Positions 39,001 through 48,424 are shown, counted from the first letter of the stretch. The stretch is DNA of 64,000 bases from Kordia sp. (GCA_002733415.1 NVVR01000003.1:1-64000); one strand, 5' to 3'. Notes: generated by a model from the letters alone, not told the origin. Program-made: numbers and translations.

Positions 39001-42000
39001 GAATCAGTTAGATGGTGAGTTACCTAAATTAGAATTCCCAACAGATTTTGTTCGTCCTGCTGTTCAGAAATTTGAGGGTAGTAAATATACATTTACCTTA
39101 AATTCTTCTGTTGCCAAAGGTTTTATAAAAACGTCCAAAGATAATGGGTTTACACTACATGTGGCCTTACTTGGTATGTATAAAATCTTGTTGTCTAAGT
39201 ATACCAACCAGTCGGATATTATTGTTGGGGTGCCCGTTGCAGGTAGACATGAAGAAGCTCTATTTGACGTTATGGGTATGTTCGTCAATTCTTTGGCCAT
39301 ACGCAGTAATGTGGAGAATGACAAACGTATTATTTCCTTTTTAAACGAGGTAAAAGATTTGTCTATTGGTGCCTATGAAAATCAGTTATATCCTTTTGAT
39401 GAATTGGTTGAAGATTTAGAATTAGACAGAGATACAAGTCGTAATCCGGTTTTTGATACCATGTTTGTTTTACAAGAAAGTATGAATATTACTGACCAAG
39501 AATATTCTTATGATCCGGGTATTTCTAAGTTTGATTTACTGTTACAGACGTGGTCTTCTGACGAGACTATTACTTTTGAATTTGAATATAGTACAGCTTT
39601 ATTTAAGGAGGAGACCATAGCCTTATTGGCAAGTCGTTTAGAGCTTTTAATAGAGCAGTTCTGTAAAAATCCAAAACAATCTATAAACGAAATAGATTTA
39701 TGCACAGATACCGATAGATCACTTATTTTAAACGATTTTAACAATACTTCGGTTCCTTATCCTAACGAAAAATCTGTTATTTCTATTTTTAACGAGTGTG
39801 TTAAAAAGTATGGAGATAATATAGCGTTAACGGATGAAAATTTACGTTTAACCTATAATGAGTTAAATAAAAAGGCAAATGCCTTAGCATATATATTACA
39901 ATCTAAAGGTGTAAAACCAGAGTCTAAAGTAGGATTATATTTTAATAGAAACACCGACTTTATTATAGCGATTTTGGCAACTTTTAAAGCAGGTGGAGCC
40001 TACGTGCCTATTGGAACGTCCTATCCTCAAGATAGAATTTCCTTTATGGAAAACGATAGTGATTTAAGCTTGGTTATTTCTGATTTAAAAGAAGCTAAGA
40101 ACAAGTTTACAAAGGATATTGTATGGATGCAAGACGTGGATTTTGAATCCGAAAAATCCGTGGACGTTCAATTAACTGCAAATAATCTGTGTTACATTAT
40201 GTACACCTCTGGATCTACCGGAAAACCAAAAGGTGTAATGGTAGAACATAAGAATGTGGTTAGATTGGTACAGAACACCAATTTCGTAAAATTAAACTCT
40301 CAGACAAGTATATTATTAACAGGTGCTCCGGTTTTTGACGCCACTACTTTTGAAATTTGGGGAGCTTTGCTTAACGGCGGTCAGCTTCATATAATTGAAG
40401 AGGACAAACTTTTAAATGCAAGTTTGTTAGGAGCATCTATACTTGAGAAGTCTATTAATACTATGTGGTTGACTTCTCCCTTATTTAACCAACTTGTAGA
40501 TCAGAACGAAACTATTTTTAAGTCTTTAAAATTCTTAATAGTGGGGGGGGATATTTTATCTCCTCAGCATATTAATAGGCTTAGAAAAGCTTATCCATCC
40601 ATTCAACTTGTTAATGGATATGGTCCCACTGAAAATGTAACTTTTTCTGTTACTTATAATATCAATGAAGATCATACTAGAATTCCTATTGGAAAACCAA
40701 TTAATAATTCAACTGCCTATATTCTAAACAATAATCACAAATTATTGCCTGTTGGTCTATCCGGTGAACTTTATGTAGGAGGCGAAGGTGTATCTAGAGG
40801 ATATTTAAACGCTCCGGAATTAACAGCAGAACGTTTTATTAACAATCCTTTTGGAGAAGGAAGATTGTATAAAACAGGAGATTTAGCGCGTTGGTTACCT
40901 AATGGAACCATTGATTTTATGGGGCGAAGGGATTTGCAAGTTAAAATTAGAGGATACAGGATAGAGTTGGGCGAAATAGAATATGCTTTGTTACAACTTC
41001 CATCTATTCAAAAAACGATTGTGATTCCCGTAGTTATTGGTGGAAACAAAAGTTTATGTGCTTATATAGAAGCTAAGGAAAAAATTGATTTATCCGAGTT
41101 GAAATCTGGTTTAAAATCTACTTTACCTGATTATATGGTACCTTCCTATTATGTAATTATGGAGGCCTTACCACTTACGATAAATGGAAAAGTTGACAGA
41201 CGGAAGTTACCCCATCCAGAAGCAATTAGAGATGAATTTCAAATACCTGTGGGTAAAGTAGAAGAAATAATGGCTTCTGTATGGTCCGAAGTTTTGGGTG
41301 TGGAAAATATCAGTAGAAACGATAATTTCTTTTCTTTAGGAGGAGATTCTATTAAGGCAATTCAAGTATCGTCTAGATTGCAATTAGAAAAAATTAAAAT
41401 AGAAGTCAATCAAATATTTGCCTTAGCAGTTTTAAAAAATATCTGTTCCGAAGCTACAATTTATGAGGTTTTTGCAGAACAAGGAGAGGTTTCCGGAACT
41501 GCAGATTTAAGCCCGGTACAGAATTGGTTTGTGGATTTAAACCTGAAACAATCCCAATATTTCAATCAGGGAATTGAGCTTTATTCAGAAAAAATATTAG
41601 AACTCAGTAAAGTTAAAGGAGCTTTAGATGCCATTGTAAAACATCATGATGCGTTACGAATTATAGTTAAGGATAGGCAATTATTAAATAGGACATTTGA
41701 CAATGGTGATTTCTATGTTATAGAGGAAATTTTGGATCTAGAAAATGAGTTTAGTAAAGACAAATATGAAATCATTTTTAAAGAGAAACAACTTAAAGCA
41801 GACATTGAAAATGGACCACTAACCCAATTGTTATTGATTCATTCTAAAGATGGAAGTCGTTTATGGTGGGCAACACATCATATGGTTGTTGATGGGGTGT
41901 CTTGGCGAATTTTGATTGAAGATTTTCAGAATGGCTATAAGGCTATAGAAGAAAATGTAGCTATAGAGTTTCCTTCTAAAACTACTGCATTTATAAGGTG

Positions 42001-42886
42001 GCCAGAAAAATTGAAAGAATATGTTAATGCAGGTGAATTAAAGAAGGAATATAATTATTGGACCAGTGTTTTAAAATCAGAACATCAGTATTTAATTTCA
42101 AAAAAATCAGCAGAAAGACAATTAAGAACTACCAGTGCATCAGATAAAATAATTTTCAATAAGGAGCTAACCAAAGCTTTGCTAACAGAAGTTCATACAG
42201 CTTATAATACTAATGCAAACGATGTGTTATTGGCAGCTGTTTCCATGGCATTGAAAAGTTGGAAAGGGATTACTCAAACCATTATAAATCTTGAGGGACA
42301 CGGTAGAGAAGAACTGTTTGAAAATATTGATATTACTAGAACGGTAGGGTGGTTTACAGCTATGTACCCCGTTGTTTTAGGTTCTGAAAATAGTTTTGGA
42401 ATTGGAGGAACCCTTAAGAAAATAAAGGATAATCTGCACAAGATCCCATCAAAAGGAATAGGGTATGGCATGTTGCGTTATTTTCAAGACAGTTGGAGTT
42501 CTGAAGATTTAAAGAACGGAACGCCTCAGATTTCTTTTAATTATTTAGGACAGTTTGCTAATGGCTCATCTGGTAAAACTGGTTTTGTAATAGAGCCATT
42601 GTCCCCAGAAGTGACATTGTCTTCTGAGGATTATAGACTGTATCCATTAGACATTAACAGTTGGGTCATAAATGAAGAGTTGTATGTGGTGATGGATTAT
42701 TCATACGAGGAATTTACATCTAATGAAATCAACGAATTTTCCGAATATTTTAAACAAAATTTAACTGATATAATTGCTCATTGCTTAGATAAGGAAGGCA
42801 CGGAGATTACACTTAGTGACTTTACGTCTTCAGATATTGAAGAAAGTGAATTTGAAGATATTTTAGATGATTTAGGATTTGAGTAA
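33041..42886 (+). CDS. PKS-NRPS hybrid, KS-ACP-C-A-T-C-A-T-E
   Basis: 3281 residues. The KS (~40-470) has Cys209 in DSACSSG, EAHGTGT and NVGHAV. A linker without AT follows, then an ACP (Ser701), with no KR or DH, so a beta-keto unit should remain. NRPS module 1: C with FHHIISDG (His889); A with Asp1400 and pocket DAFFLGITFK, closest to the isoleucine code DAFFYGITFK; T Ser1742 in GGQSLK. Module 2: C with MHHTISDG (His1932); A with Asp2433 and pocket DAFWIGGTFK (valine type); T Ser2770 in LGGDSIKA. The end (~2815-3260) is an epimerase: THHMVVDGVSWR (His2947), EGHGREE, TVGWFTAMYPV, FNYLGQF. D-configured residue 2 fits the DCL-type C domain that opens the next protein. Confidence 0.93.
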   Translation: MSNLRDINKYILEQVKNNGFSKKMALPILKILNDKPENQREDIAIIGMAGKFPGADNPEQFWELLAKGENCIRPFPENRKKDALKVFPEGHKAKFFQAGFLDEIDKFDAEYFNIPPRSAELMDPYQRIFLETVVESVQDAGISPKDFYGSNTGIYVGTDHTHKFRASYLSLIGDADFTAMTGSWAGILSSRASYIFDLKGPGIVVDSACSSGLSALNVACNALYQGDCDQAIVGSANLFILPTTDDGQMSLNDIEAKDIKVRTFDKEASGTAWGEGVCSILIKPLSKAIKDKDPIHAVIKSALVNNDGASNGITAPNAKAQTNLIKKAWKQAKVTAEDITYIEAHGTGTKLGDPIEIKGLNDVFDKETDKKQYCGIGSVKTNVGHAVGSAALISLVKVVMSLKKKQLAPTINFDEPNEFINFCKSSLYINTKLSPWETNGSLRTAGINSFSFNGTNCHVVMQEAPALPKVLSKNTFYIFTLSGRSEDLFKQTVSDYLYFFEKTKDSLSVEEVCFTVNSGREDHGLRLVLVVKTIDDIKNGLKLIENDGFKNYDDIIYFNDSSEIQKDRKILKKQTTEAKDFMTSLVDKEILDQSDLVRLAKIYTDGATLDWNAFYKNQSLQKVHLPVYPFKKTRYWIENPVCIMGGAPAEKSVSNKKEIELIGADLENHETAYLVAQIWGSVLGYDSIKITDNFYELGGDSVLAMQVITALNQELKTEMQVSALLGNSEFSAFIKTLDIPKQGIESDIIKVSNSEQSYDCSAAQARMYMLWEMDRLSVLYNIAGTVILPAKLNVDKVRTAINKLAIRHEAFRTVFKMQDKPVQHILDSIEIPVLEIDKTTVELTNLETSVNDWMQDLIAPFDLENGPLARVFLIQLAGDKSAIILDFHHIISDGTSMGIFVRELGILLSDNNLAPLIFQYKDFANWQNNVLISTEYQKHKAFWKDQFSDEIPVLELPVDYKRPEVQSFKGTVKSVVWSKEDLLILKKFAKESDSTLFMVLTAGLNILMSKYSGQEDVVIGIPVAARPKAEFYHLMGVFVNTLALRNKPNSNKSIDAFIKEVKQNALNAYDHQDYPFDLLVEDLQVNRDSGRNPLFDVMFELQNEDIGVNRMSDDVTFHEFKNGSSKFDLSFLAKETIDGLKIDLEYSTDLFLAETIERLIGHFKNILLFLVSNKKTQISEIDYLFESDKELLINTFNQTQVDYPSEKCIVSLFDEQLKKHANKIGLAGGGKEFTYNQLDKISNQLSNILVEKGITKGDRVGLLLDRSVEAVIASLAIAKIKAVFVPFDPDAPQERITHIINDSSIKLVCTLKDLEDRLPENTECIIADNPEIYLGVKDTYSYTKAQALDPVYIMYTSGSTGMPKGVEICHKNIVRLVKNNDYVTFDHSLRLIQTGAPAFDAITFEWWGALLNGGFVYIPIKDTLLNAAELGDLIRKQEINVVFITTQLFNQLVDESVQVFSTLNSLLVGGEVLSPSHMNRVRETNPDLIVSNIYGPTESTTFSVVYPINKTFNDAIPIGYPIKNTTAFILDKSSRLVAPGVVGELCLGGDGVALGYLNNPELTDEKFIDNPFGEGQLYKSGDLARFLPDGAIEFIGRRDFQIKIRGFRIELGEVELAVLKHSNIAQTFVTVKLDGDGNKQLVSFYTTKDNQPLAYADLKKFLLDEVPAYMVPIYFKQLPNMPLNSNGKVDKKVLPKPELVKYIYVAASTELQQKLLMVWKEILPEVDRISIYDDFFAIGGQSLKATRLSAKLKEKANINLALTDIFKYVTIAAQEDCILNKSSINQTLPKIEKCKEQDIYPTSTAQRRLFSLQQISDSGTAYNMPGVFVMAETPDFEKFGFAVNALVERHEALRTNFFIKDGKTVQKIKDQLIIDVNQYNVSTKEELDNCVHNFINPFNLESDQLFRACIVNLEPDVLKTGAKAILVFDMHHTISDGISVGILIKEFKNIYAGKSLDKPSLQYKDFAVWENDIRAHGLLEVHKNYWLNQLDGELPKLEFPTDFVRPAVQKFEGSKYTFTLNSSVAKGFIKTSKDNGFTLHVALLGMYKILLSKYTNQSDIIVGVPVAGRHEEALFDVMGMFVNSLAIRSNVENDKRIISFLNEVKDLSIGAYENQLYPFDELVEDLELDRDTSRNPVFDTMFVLQESMNITDQEYSYDPGISKFDLLLQTWSSDETITFEFEYSTALFKEETIALLASRLELLIEQFCKNPKQSINEIDLCTDTDRSLILNDFNNTSVPYPNEKSVISIFNECVKKYGDNIALTDENLRLTYNELNKKANALAYILQSKGVKPESKVGLYFNRNTDFIIAILATFKAGGAYVPIGTSYPQDRISFMENDSDLSLVISDLKEAKNKFTKDIVWMQDVDFESEKSVDVQLTANNLCYIMYTSGSTGKPKGVMVEHKNVVRLVQNTNFVKLNSQTSILLTGAPVFDATTFEIWGALLNGGQLHIIEEDKLLNASLLGASILEKSINTMWLTSPLFNQLVDQNETIFKSLKFLIVGGDILSPQHINRLRKAYPSIQLVNGYGPTENVTFSVTYNINEDHTRIPIGKPINNSTAYILNNNHKLLPVGLSGELYVGGEGVSRGYLNAPELTAERFINNPFGEGRLYKTGDLARWLPNGTIDFMGRRDLQVKIRGYRIELGEIEYALLQLPSIQKTIVIPVVIGGNKSLCAYIEAKEKIDLSELKSGLKSTLPDYMVPSYYVIMEALPLTINGKVDRRKLPHPEAIRDEFQIPVGKVEEIMASVWSEVLGVENISRNDNFFSLGGDSIKAIQVSSRLQLEKIKIEVNQIFALAVLKNICSEATIYEVFAEQGEVSGTADLSPVQNWFVDLNLKQSQYFNQGIELYSEKILELSKVKGALDAIVKHHDALRIIVKDRQLLNRTFDNGDFYVIEEILDLENEFSKDKYEIIFKEKQLKADIENGPLTQLLLIHSKDGSRLWWATHHMVVDGVSWRILIEDFQNGYKAIEENVAIEFPSKTTAFIRWPEKLKEYVNAGELKKEYNYWTSVLKSEHQYLISKKSAERQLRTTSASDKIIFNKELTKALLTEVHTAYNTNANDVLLAAVSMALKSWKGITQTIINLEGHGREELFENIDITRTVGWFTAMYPVVLGSENSFGIGGTLKKIKDNLHKIPSKGIGYGMLRYFQDSWSSEDLKNGTPQISFNYLGQFANGSSGKTGFVIEPLSPEVTLSSEDYRLYPLDINSWVINEELYVVMDYSYEEFTSNEINEFSEYFKQNLTDIIAHCLDKEGTEITLSDFTSSDIEESEFEDILDDLGFE

Positions 42887-43035
42887 GTTATCGGTACATT
42901 TTTTTGGTCTGATTTTTCGTCAAAAATTCCAGTAAAAAATATTTTGAACTGATATTTTAATAATTGTAGAATCCCAATACTCAATATTTGTTTATAATTA
43001 AGAAAATTAGAATACAAAACATAAAAACAAAGAAT

Positions 43036-46000
43036 ATGTTATCAAAAGAAAATATAAAAAATGTGTATTCCTTAACACCTATGCAAGAAGGGATGCTTTT
43101 TTATTATTTATATAATAAGAATTCTAATGCCTATTTTGAACAATTATGCCTGACATTAAAAGGTAACATTGATAAAGAAATTTTAGAAAAAGCTTTTAAC
43201 CAGTTATTGGTTAAATACGATGTTTTCAGAACAGTTTTTACTTATGGGGGAAGTGTAAAACCAAGACAAATTGTACTAAAAGAAAGAAAGGGAGCGATTG
43301 ATTATAGAGATATAACGTATTTATCTGATTATGAAAGGAAGCTATATGTTAACAAGTTTAAGGAAGAGGATAAAACAAAGGGATTCAATTTATCTAGAGA
43401 TTTGTTAATTCGTCAGACTCTAATTAAAAGTGATGAGCAGGAATATAGGCTGGTAATTAGTTTTCATCATATCTTAATTGATGGGTGGTGCATGCGCGAT
43501 ATTTTAACGGATACCTTTATGTTTTATGGTATGTTTTTACAAAATAATATTGCGGCAATAGAACAAAGTTCTGAGGTACAATATCCATATAGTCAGTACA
43601 TAAAATGGTTAGAAAATCAGAGTGATGAATTGCCTCAAAAATACTGGGAGTCTTATTTAGATGGTTTTGATGAACGAACTTCCATTCCGGAGGCTTCTCC
43701 AAATTTGAATAAGAAATATCTTCAAGGGATAGAATGTTTTAACTTAGAAAAGGATGTTCAAAATAATTTAGAAAAGATTGCCAAGGACAAGGGTATAACT
43801 ACAAATGTTCTTTTTCAAGCTGCATGGGGCGTGTTGCTCCAAAAGTATACAGACAAAACAGACGTAGTTTTTGGTACGGTAGTTTCTGGACGTCCTGCTG
43901 AAGTAAAAGGTATAGAGCAAATGGTGGGTTTGTTTATTAATACTATACCTATTCGTTATCAATTTGGTTTTGATAAATCGTTTGTAGATTCGGCTTTAGA
44001 ACTTCATAAATCGTTGTCTGAAACCAAAAAACTAGAATATTATCCACTATCAAAAATACAATCTTTAAGCCCTCTTAAGGCAGATTTAATTAATCATTTA
44101 TTTGTATTTGAAAACTTTCCTGTTGGCGAAGGATTAGAGCAAAATGAAATGCTAGATAAAATAGGAATTAGCATTTTGGATACTGAAGTTTTTGAACAGA
44201 CTAATTATGATCTGAATGTGATTGTTTACCCTGGTGAACAATATAAAATTACGTTTAATTACAATCAGTTTGTATTTAGTAAAGAGACTATAGAAACCTT
44301 ATCCAGTCGTTATATTAAAGTGTTAAATGCTATTGCTGAAAACCCAAAAATTTCTACTGGAAATATTTCTTTAATAACGGATAAGGAAGCGGGGGTTATT
44401 TTAAATAATTTTAACAATACGGCTGTTGATTATCCATCCGAAAGTTCAATAATAGATAATTTTAAGGAGCAAGTTGCTTTAAATCCTAGCAGTATTGCTT
44501 TAAGTGATGCCAATCAGTTTTTCACCTATGCTGATTTAGATTCAAAATCTGATCAAATAGCATCGTTTTTAATTGATAAGGGCGTTACTATTGAGACGAG
44601 AGTTGGTTTGTATTTTGATAGAAGCACAGATTTTATAATTTCCATATTAGGAGTTTTAAAAGCGGGAGGCGTTTATGTGCCTATTGGAACTGCGTATCCC
44701 CAAGATAGGATTCACTTTATGGCGGAGAATAGCGATTTTATGCTGGTTCTTACCAATAAAGAAAATGTTACTGATAAATTTCCTAAAAAGGTTTATCATT
44801 TAAATGATTTACCAAAAGAGCATGTAGGCAGTATACATACTACAGTTGGTGCTGATAAGTTGTGCTATATAATGTATACTTCGGGGTCCACAGGAGAGCC
44901 TAAAGGAGTTATGGTTTTGCATAGAAATGTTATCAGGTTGGTGAAAAACACCAATTTTGCTCGTTTTGATTCTGAGACTAAAATGCTTCTAACTGGAGCA
45001 CCAGTGTTTGATGCCACCACCTTTGAAATCTGGGGAACCTTATTAAATGGCGGTCATTTGCATATCATAGAAGATAAATTTTTGTTGGATGCCAATTTAT
45101 TAAAGGAAACCATAAATGATAGGGATATAAACACAATGTGGTTAACCTCGCCATTGTTTAACAAGTTGGTGGATCAAAATGATACTTTTTTAACCTCTTT
45201 GGAAACCATTTTGGTTGGGGGTGATAAATTGTCGCCAGATCATATAAATAGAGTACGAGATAAGTATTGTAATTTACAAATTGTTAATGGCTACGGTCCT
45301 ACAGAAAATGTTACGTTTTCTACCACTCACCAAATAGAAAAGAAGTACAATAGAATTCCTATAGGAAAACCCATAAATAACTCAACAGCTTATGTACTTA
45401 ATCAGTCTAGGCAACTTCAGCCAGTTGGTTTAGTGGGAGAATTGTACGTTGGGGGAGATGGTGTGGCACGCGGGTATTTGAACGCTCCAGAATTAACTGA
45501 AACAAAATTTATAGATAATCCCTTTGGAAAAGGAAAATTATATAATACTGGAGATTTAGCAAAATGGTTACCAGATGGTACGATTGATTTTCTTGGTAGA
45601 AGAGATTTTCAGGTAAAAATTAGGGGATATAGGATTGAACCTGGTGAAATAGAACAAGCCATATTAGAAATAGATGGTGTTAGAAAGGTGATGGTAAGTC
45701 CTAAATCTGTTTCTGGCACTATAAGTTTGTGTGCGTATTACGAAACGGATTCTAATGTTTTGGCCGCGGATATCAAAACAGTACTAAAAACCAAATTACC
45801 AGAACATATGGTTCCTGGTTATTTTGTAATGTTAGATCAGTTTCCATTAACCATTAATGGCAAAATAGACCGTTCTAAGTTACCAAATCCACAGGTGATT
45901 CAGGAAGAATACGAAGCGCCAAAAGGTGATGTGGAGGAAAAAATGGCAATGGTATGGAGCGAAGTGTTAGAAGTAAAACTAATAGGAAGACAAGATAATT

Positions 46001-47565
46001 TCTTTTCATTAGGAGGCGATTCTATAAAGGCTATTCCTATTGCGGCAAGATTAAAAAAACAAGGTGTTGTTATTGATGTAAGAGATATTTTTCAGTATCA
46101 AACCATATCAGAATTGGCAGACTATTATGATATTATGAATCAAGCTGAAGTTACAACAGTTACTGAGATAGTTGATTTAATAGTATTAAATGCAAACGAA
46201 TTAGAACAGCAGTGTTATGTAATTGCTAAAAAATTGACTGAACAGTTTGAGAAATATGAGATAAGTGTTCTTGGTAAAAAGAAGCAACTTTATGGCATTA
46301 CAGGGGCTCAAAAAGGACATTTATTATCTGACTTTGTTACGGGGTCTATTCCTATGCCATTTAATCTTAATCTTAAAGATGATGTTTTTAAGATTGCTTT
46401 TAAAGGTTTAATAGAACAACAAAGTTTATTACGTAGTGTAGTGACGGATCAAAAGGGAGTGCTTTTCTGGAAAGAGTTTGAATTGAACGGTAATATTGAA
46501 GTGCCAACATTAGATATTAGTATGTATGATGTTGGCACGCAAAATTCTGTGATGACTTTTCTTAATAATGAAGTCATGACTCAGCAGTTTAATCACAAAG
46601 AACATTTGATGTATGCTGTTGTTTGGATTAAAAAATCGGCAACGGATCATGTATTGTTTTGGAGAATGAACCATGCCTTATATGATATAATGAGTCTTAA
46701 AATAATCCCTAACAGTTTAATCTCTAATTATTCTACAGTTTTAAAAGGAGAGAAATTATTAAATAATGTAAAACCTTACAGCCAGTATGCGGATCAAATT
46801 AATAAAGGACCAATTGATATATCTAAAGAAGATTTAAAAAATACTTTTAACCTCAGTGCTTTTAATGAACAGAAAAAGGAATTGGTTGAGGAGTTAAAAA
46901 TTAAGCAAGACAATTCTAACGGTGTTAGTTTTATCAATTATAAAATTCCTCTAGTAGGTGAGGGAGGCGAAGAAAAAGCTTGGGATATTGCAGTAAAGAC
47001 TTTTGTGAAGGTATTTGGTGACTATTTTAATTATGATGATTTACCATTTAGCATTTTGTCTTTTGGTAGAAATTATCAGGGTGAGCAGTATTATAATACG
47101 GTAGGGGAGTTTATAGATATTATACCTATGACTTTACCAACTTTTAGAGATGAGGATAAAATTTATTCTACTGTTAAAGGGAGGATGGATTGTTTAGAAT
47201 CTCATAATATCAATTTCATGAATTTATGGGCAAATGACAAACTTAAGAAACAGTGGGGAGATGTAATAGATTTATATGCACCGGCTATTGAAGGCGGAAA
47301 TATGTTTGAGTTGGTTCTTAATTTTCAGGGTGAATATAGCGAAGAAGAAATTATAAATTTTGAAGAAAGTGTAAAACAACAGGTGGCACAAGGCCAAGTA
47401 ATGAATTCGTTGTTTAGTGTTATGGCTGAAGTAAAATATACGTCTACCTATATTCATTTTTCACTTATCATGAAGATTGAGGATGATGTGGATAAGTTTA
47501 AAGAAATATTAGACCGCCAAGTGGGACTGATTTTAACAGATCAAAAGGAAACAGTTTTAATGTAA
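43036..47565 (+). CDS. NRPS, C(DCL)-A-T followed by an atypical terminal condensation-like domain
   Basis: 1509 residues from ATG 43036; an upstream TTG at 42988 is in frame but gives an unlikely basic leader. The C domain (~8-440) has SLTPMQEGMLF and FHHILIDGWC (His145), signs of the DCL subtype that accepts a D-residue, matching the E domain upstream. The A domain (Asp659) reads DAFWLGGTFK, valine-like. T Ser996 is in LGGDSIKA. The last ~420 residues have condensation-fold features (FGRNYQGEQYYNTVGEF) but the motif is MNHALYDI: second His (1213) and Asp (1217) kept, first His and Gly lost. There is no thioesterase or reductase, so this domain or a separate hydrolase must release the product. 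Confidence 0.9.
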   Translation: MLSKENIKNVYSLTPMQEGMLFYYLYNKNSNAYFEQLCLTLKGNIDKEILEKAFNQLLVKYDVFRTVFTYGGSVKPRQIVLKERKGAIDYRDITYLSDYERKLYVNKFKEEDKTKGFNLSRDLLIRQTLIKSDEQEYRLVISFHHILIDGWCMRDILTDTFMFYGMFLQNNIAAIEQSSEVQYPYSQYIKWLENQSDELPQKYWESYLDGFDERTSIPEASPNLNKKYLQGIECFNLEKDVQNNLEKIAKDKGITTNVLFQAAWGVLLQKYTDKTDVVFGTVVSGRPAEVKGIEQMVGLFINTIPIRYQFGFDKSFVDSALELHKSLSETKKLEYYPLSKIQSLSPLKADLINHLFVFENFPVGEGLEQNEMLDKIGISILDTEVFEQTNYDLNVIVYPGEQYKITFNYNQFVFSKETIETLSSRYIKVLNAIAENPKISTGNISLITDKEAGVILNNFNNTAVDYPSESSIIDNFKEQVALNPSSIALSDANQFFTYADLDSKSDQIASFLIDKGVTIETRVGLYFDRSTDFIISILGVLKAGGVYVPIGTAYPQDRIHFMAENSDFMLVLTNKENVTDKFPKKVYHLNDLPKEHVGSIHTTVGADKLCYIMYTSGSTGEPKGVMVLHRNVIRLVKNTNFARFDSETKMLLTGAPVFDATTFEIWGTLLNGGHLHIIEDKFLLDANLLKETINDRDINTMWLTSPLFNKLVDQNDTFLTSLETILVGGDKLSPDHINRVRDKYCNLQIVNGYGPTENVTFSTTHQIEKKYNRIPIGKPINNSTAYVLNQSRQLQPVGLVGELYVGGDGVARGYLNAPELTETKFIDNPFGKGKLYNTGDLAKWLPDGTIDFLGRRDFQVKIRGYRIEPGEIEQAILEIDGVRKVMVSPKSVSGTISLCAYYETDSNVLAADIKTVLKTKLPEHMVPGYFVMLDQFPLTINGKIDRSKLPNPQVIQEEYEAPKGDVEEKMAMVWSEVLEVKLIGRQDNFFSLGGDSIKAIPIAARLKKQGVVIDVRDIFQYQTISELADYYDIMNQAEVTTVTEIVDLIVLNANELEQQCYVIAKKLTEQFEKYEISVLGKKKQLYGITGAQKGHLLSDFVTGSIPMPFNLNLKDDVFKIAFKGLIEQQSLLRSVVTDQKGVLFWKEFELNGNIEVPTLDISMYDVGTQNSVMTFLNNEVMTQQFNHKEHLMYAVVWIKKSATDHVLFWRMNHALYDIMSLKIIPNSLISNYSTVLKGEKLLNNVKPYSQYADQINKGPIDISKEDLKNTFNLSAFNEQKKELVEELKIKQDNSNGVSFINYKIPLVGEGGEEKAWDIAVKTFVKVFGDYFNYDDLPFSILSFGRNYQGEQYYNTVGEFIDIIPMTLPTFRDEDKIYSTVKGRMDCLESHNINFMNLWANDKLKKQWGDVIDLYAPAIEGGNMFELVLNFQGEYSEEEIINFEESVKQQVAQGQVMNSLFSVMAEVKYTSTYIHFSLIMKIEDDVDKFKEILDRQVGLILTDQKETVLM

Positions 47566-47686
47566 TATTAAAAACTGTTTCCTCTTAAAGTAAGGATTTA
47601 AGAGAGAGTTATAATATATAAAAAACTAATGAAGCTCCTTTTAACATGTAGATGTTTAAAGAAGCATAAAAATAGAATAACAGAAC

Positions 47687-48424
47687 ATGCAAAAAATAAA
47701 ATTGTTTTGCCTACCGTATGCAGGAGGCTCAGTTACGGTATATTATAAATGGAGGGAGTATTTAAATGATTATGTGGAGTTTATTCCTATAGAATATAGA
47801 GGAAGAGGACAACGTATGAAAGAGCCTTTTTATACATCTATTAATGAAGGAGTAGATGATGTTTTTTCAATTATAAAGGATCAGATACAGGACGGAAATT
47901 ATATGTTTTTTGGACATAGTATGGCTACTTTATTTTTATATGAGTTAGGACATAAAATTAAGGACGAATTATTACCACCACCAATACATATGTTTTTGTC
48001 AGGAAGAACGCCCCCTCATTTTCATAAAAATTATGAATCCACAGACGAAATGAGTGATAAGGAATTTTTATTGAAATTAAAAAATTATGGAGGAACCTCG
48101 AAAGAGTTTTTTGAAAGTAAAGAGTTGTTACAAATTTTCTTGCCGATACTGAGATCAGATTATAAGATAGTAGAAGATTATGATTACGAACCAAAATCAG
48201 AGTTGTTAAATACGAACGTTTCATTTTTTTTTTCTAAAGAAGATAGCCATGTTTCAATGGATAAAGTAAATATATGGCAAGATTATATAATAGGCAGTTT
48301 AAAAGTCTATGATTTTGAAGGGGGGCATTTTTTTATCCATGATGATACTGAAAAAATAGTTAGAATTATTAATGATGAGGCTGTAAATATAATTCTAGAA
48401 AAAAGTTCGGTAATAAGGATATAA
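47687..48424 (+). CDS. type II thioesterase
   Basis: 245 residues of the GrsT/RifR-type family: FCLPYAGGS at the start, nucleophile in FGHSMAT (Ser ~87), acid in the FFFSKEDSHVS loop, and His in GGHFFIHD. These cytoplasmic enzymes remove wrong or stalled acyl groups from carrier proteins. It lies within the assembly-line operon, 4 bases ahead of the next gene. It could also take part in release, since no integral TE exists, though type II enzymes normally edit. Confidence 0.92.
   Translation: MQKIKLFCLPYAGGSVTVYYKWREYLNDYVEFIPIEYRGRGQRMKEPFYTSINEGVDDVFSIIKDQIQDGNYMFFGHSMATLFLYELGHKIKDELLPPPIHMFLSGRTPPHFHKNYESTDEMSDKEFLLKLKNYGGTSKEFFESKELLQIFLPILRSDYKIVEDYDYEPKSELLNTNVSFFFSKEDSHVSMDKVNIWQDYIIGSLKVYDFEGGHFFIHDDTEKIVRIINDEAVNIILEKSSVIRI

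Noticed and set aside
42988-43035. Extended start (TTG 42988) for the last NRPS
   Set aside because: It adds a basic, low-complexity leader unlike C-domain N-termini; ATG 43036 starts right before the SLTPMQEG motif.
47687-48424. Chain-releasing type I thioesterase
   Set aside because: It is free-standing and of the editing type II family; release by it is possible but not supported.
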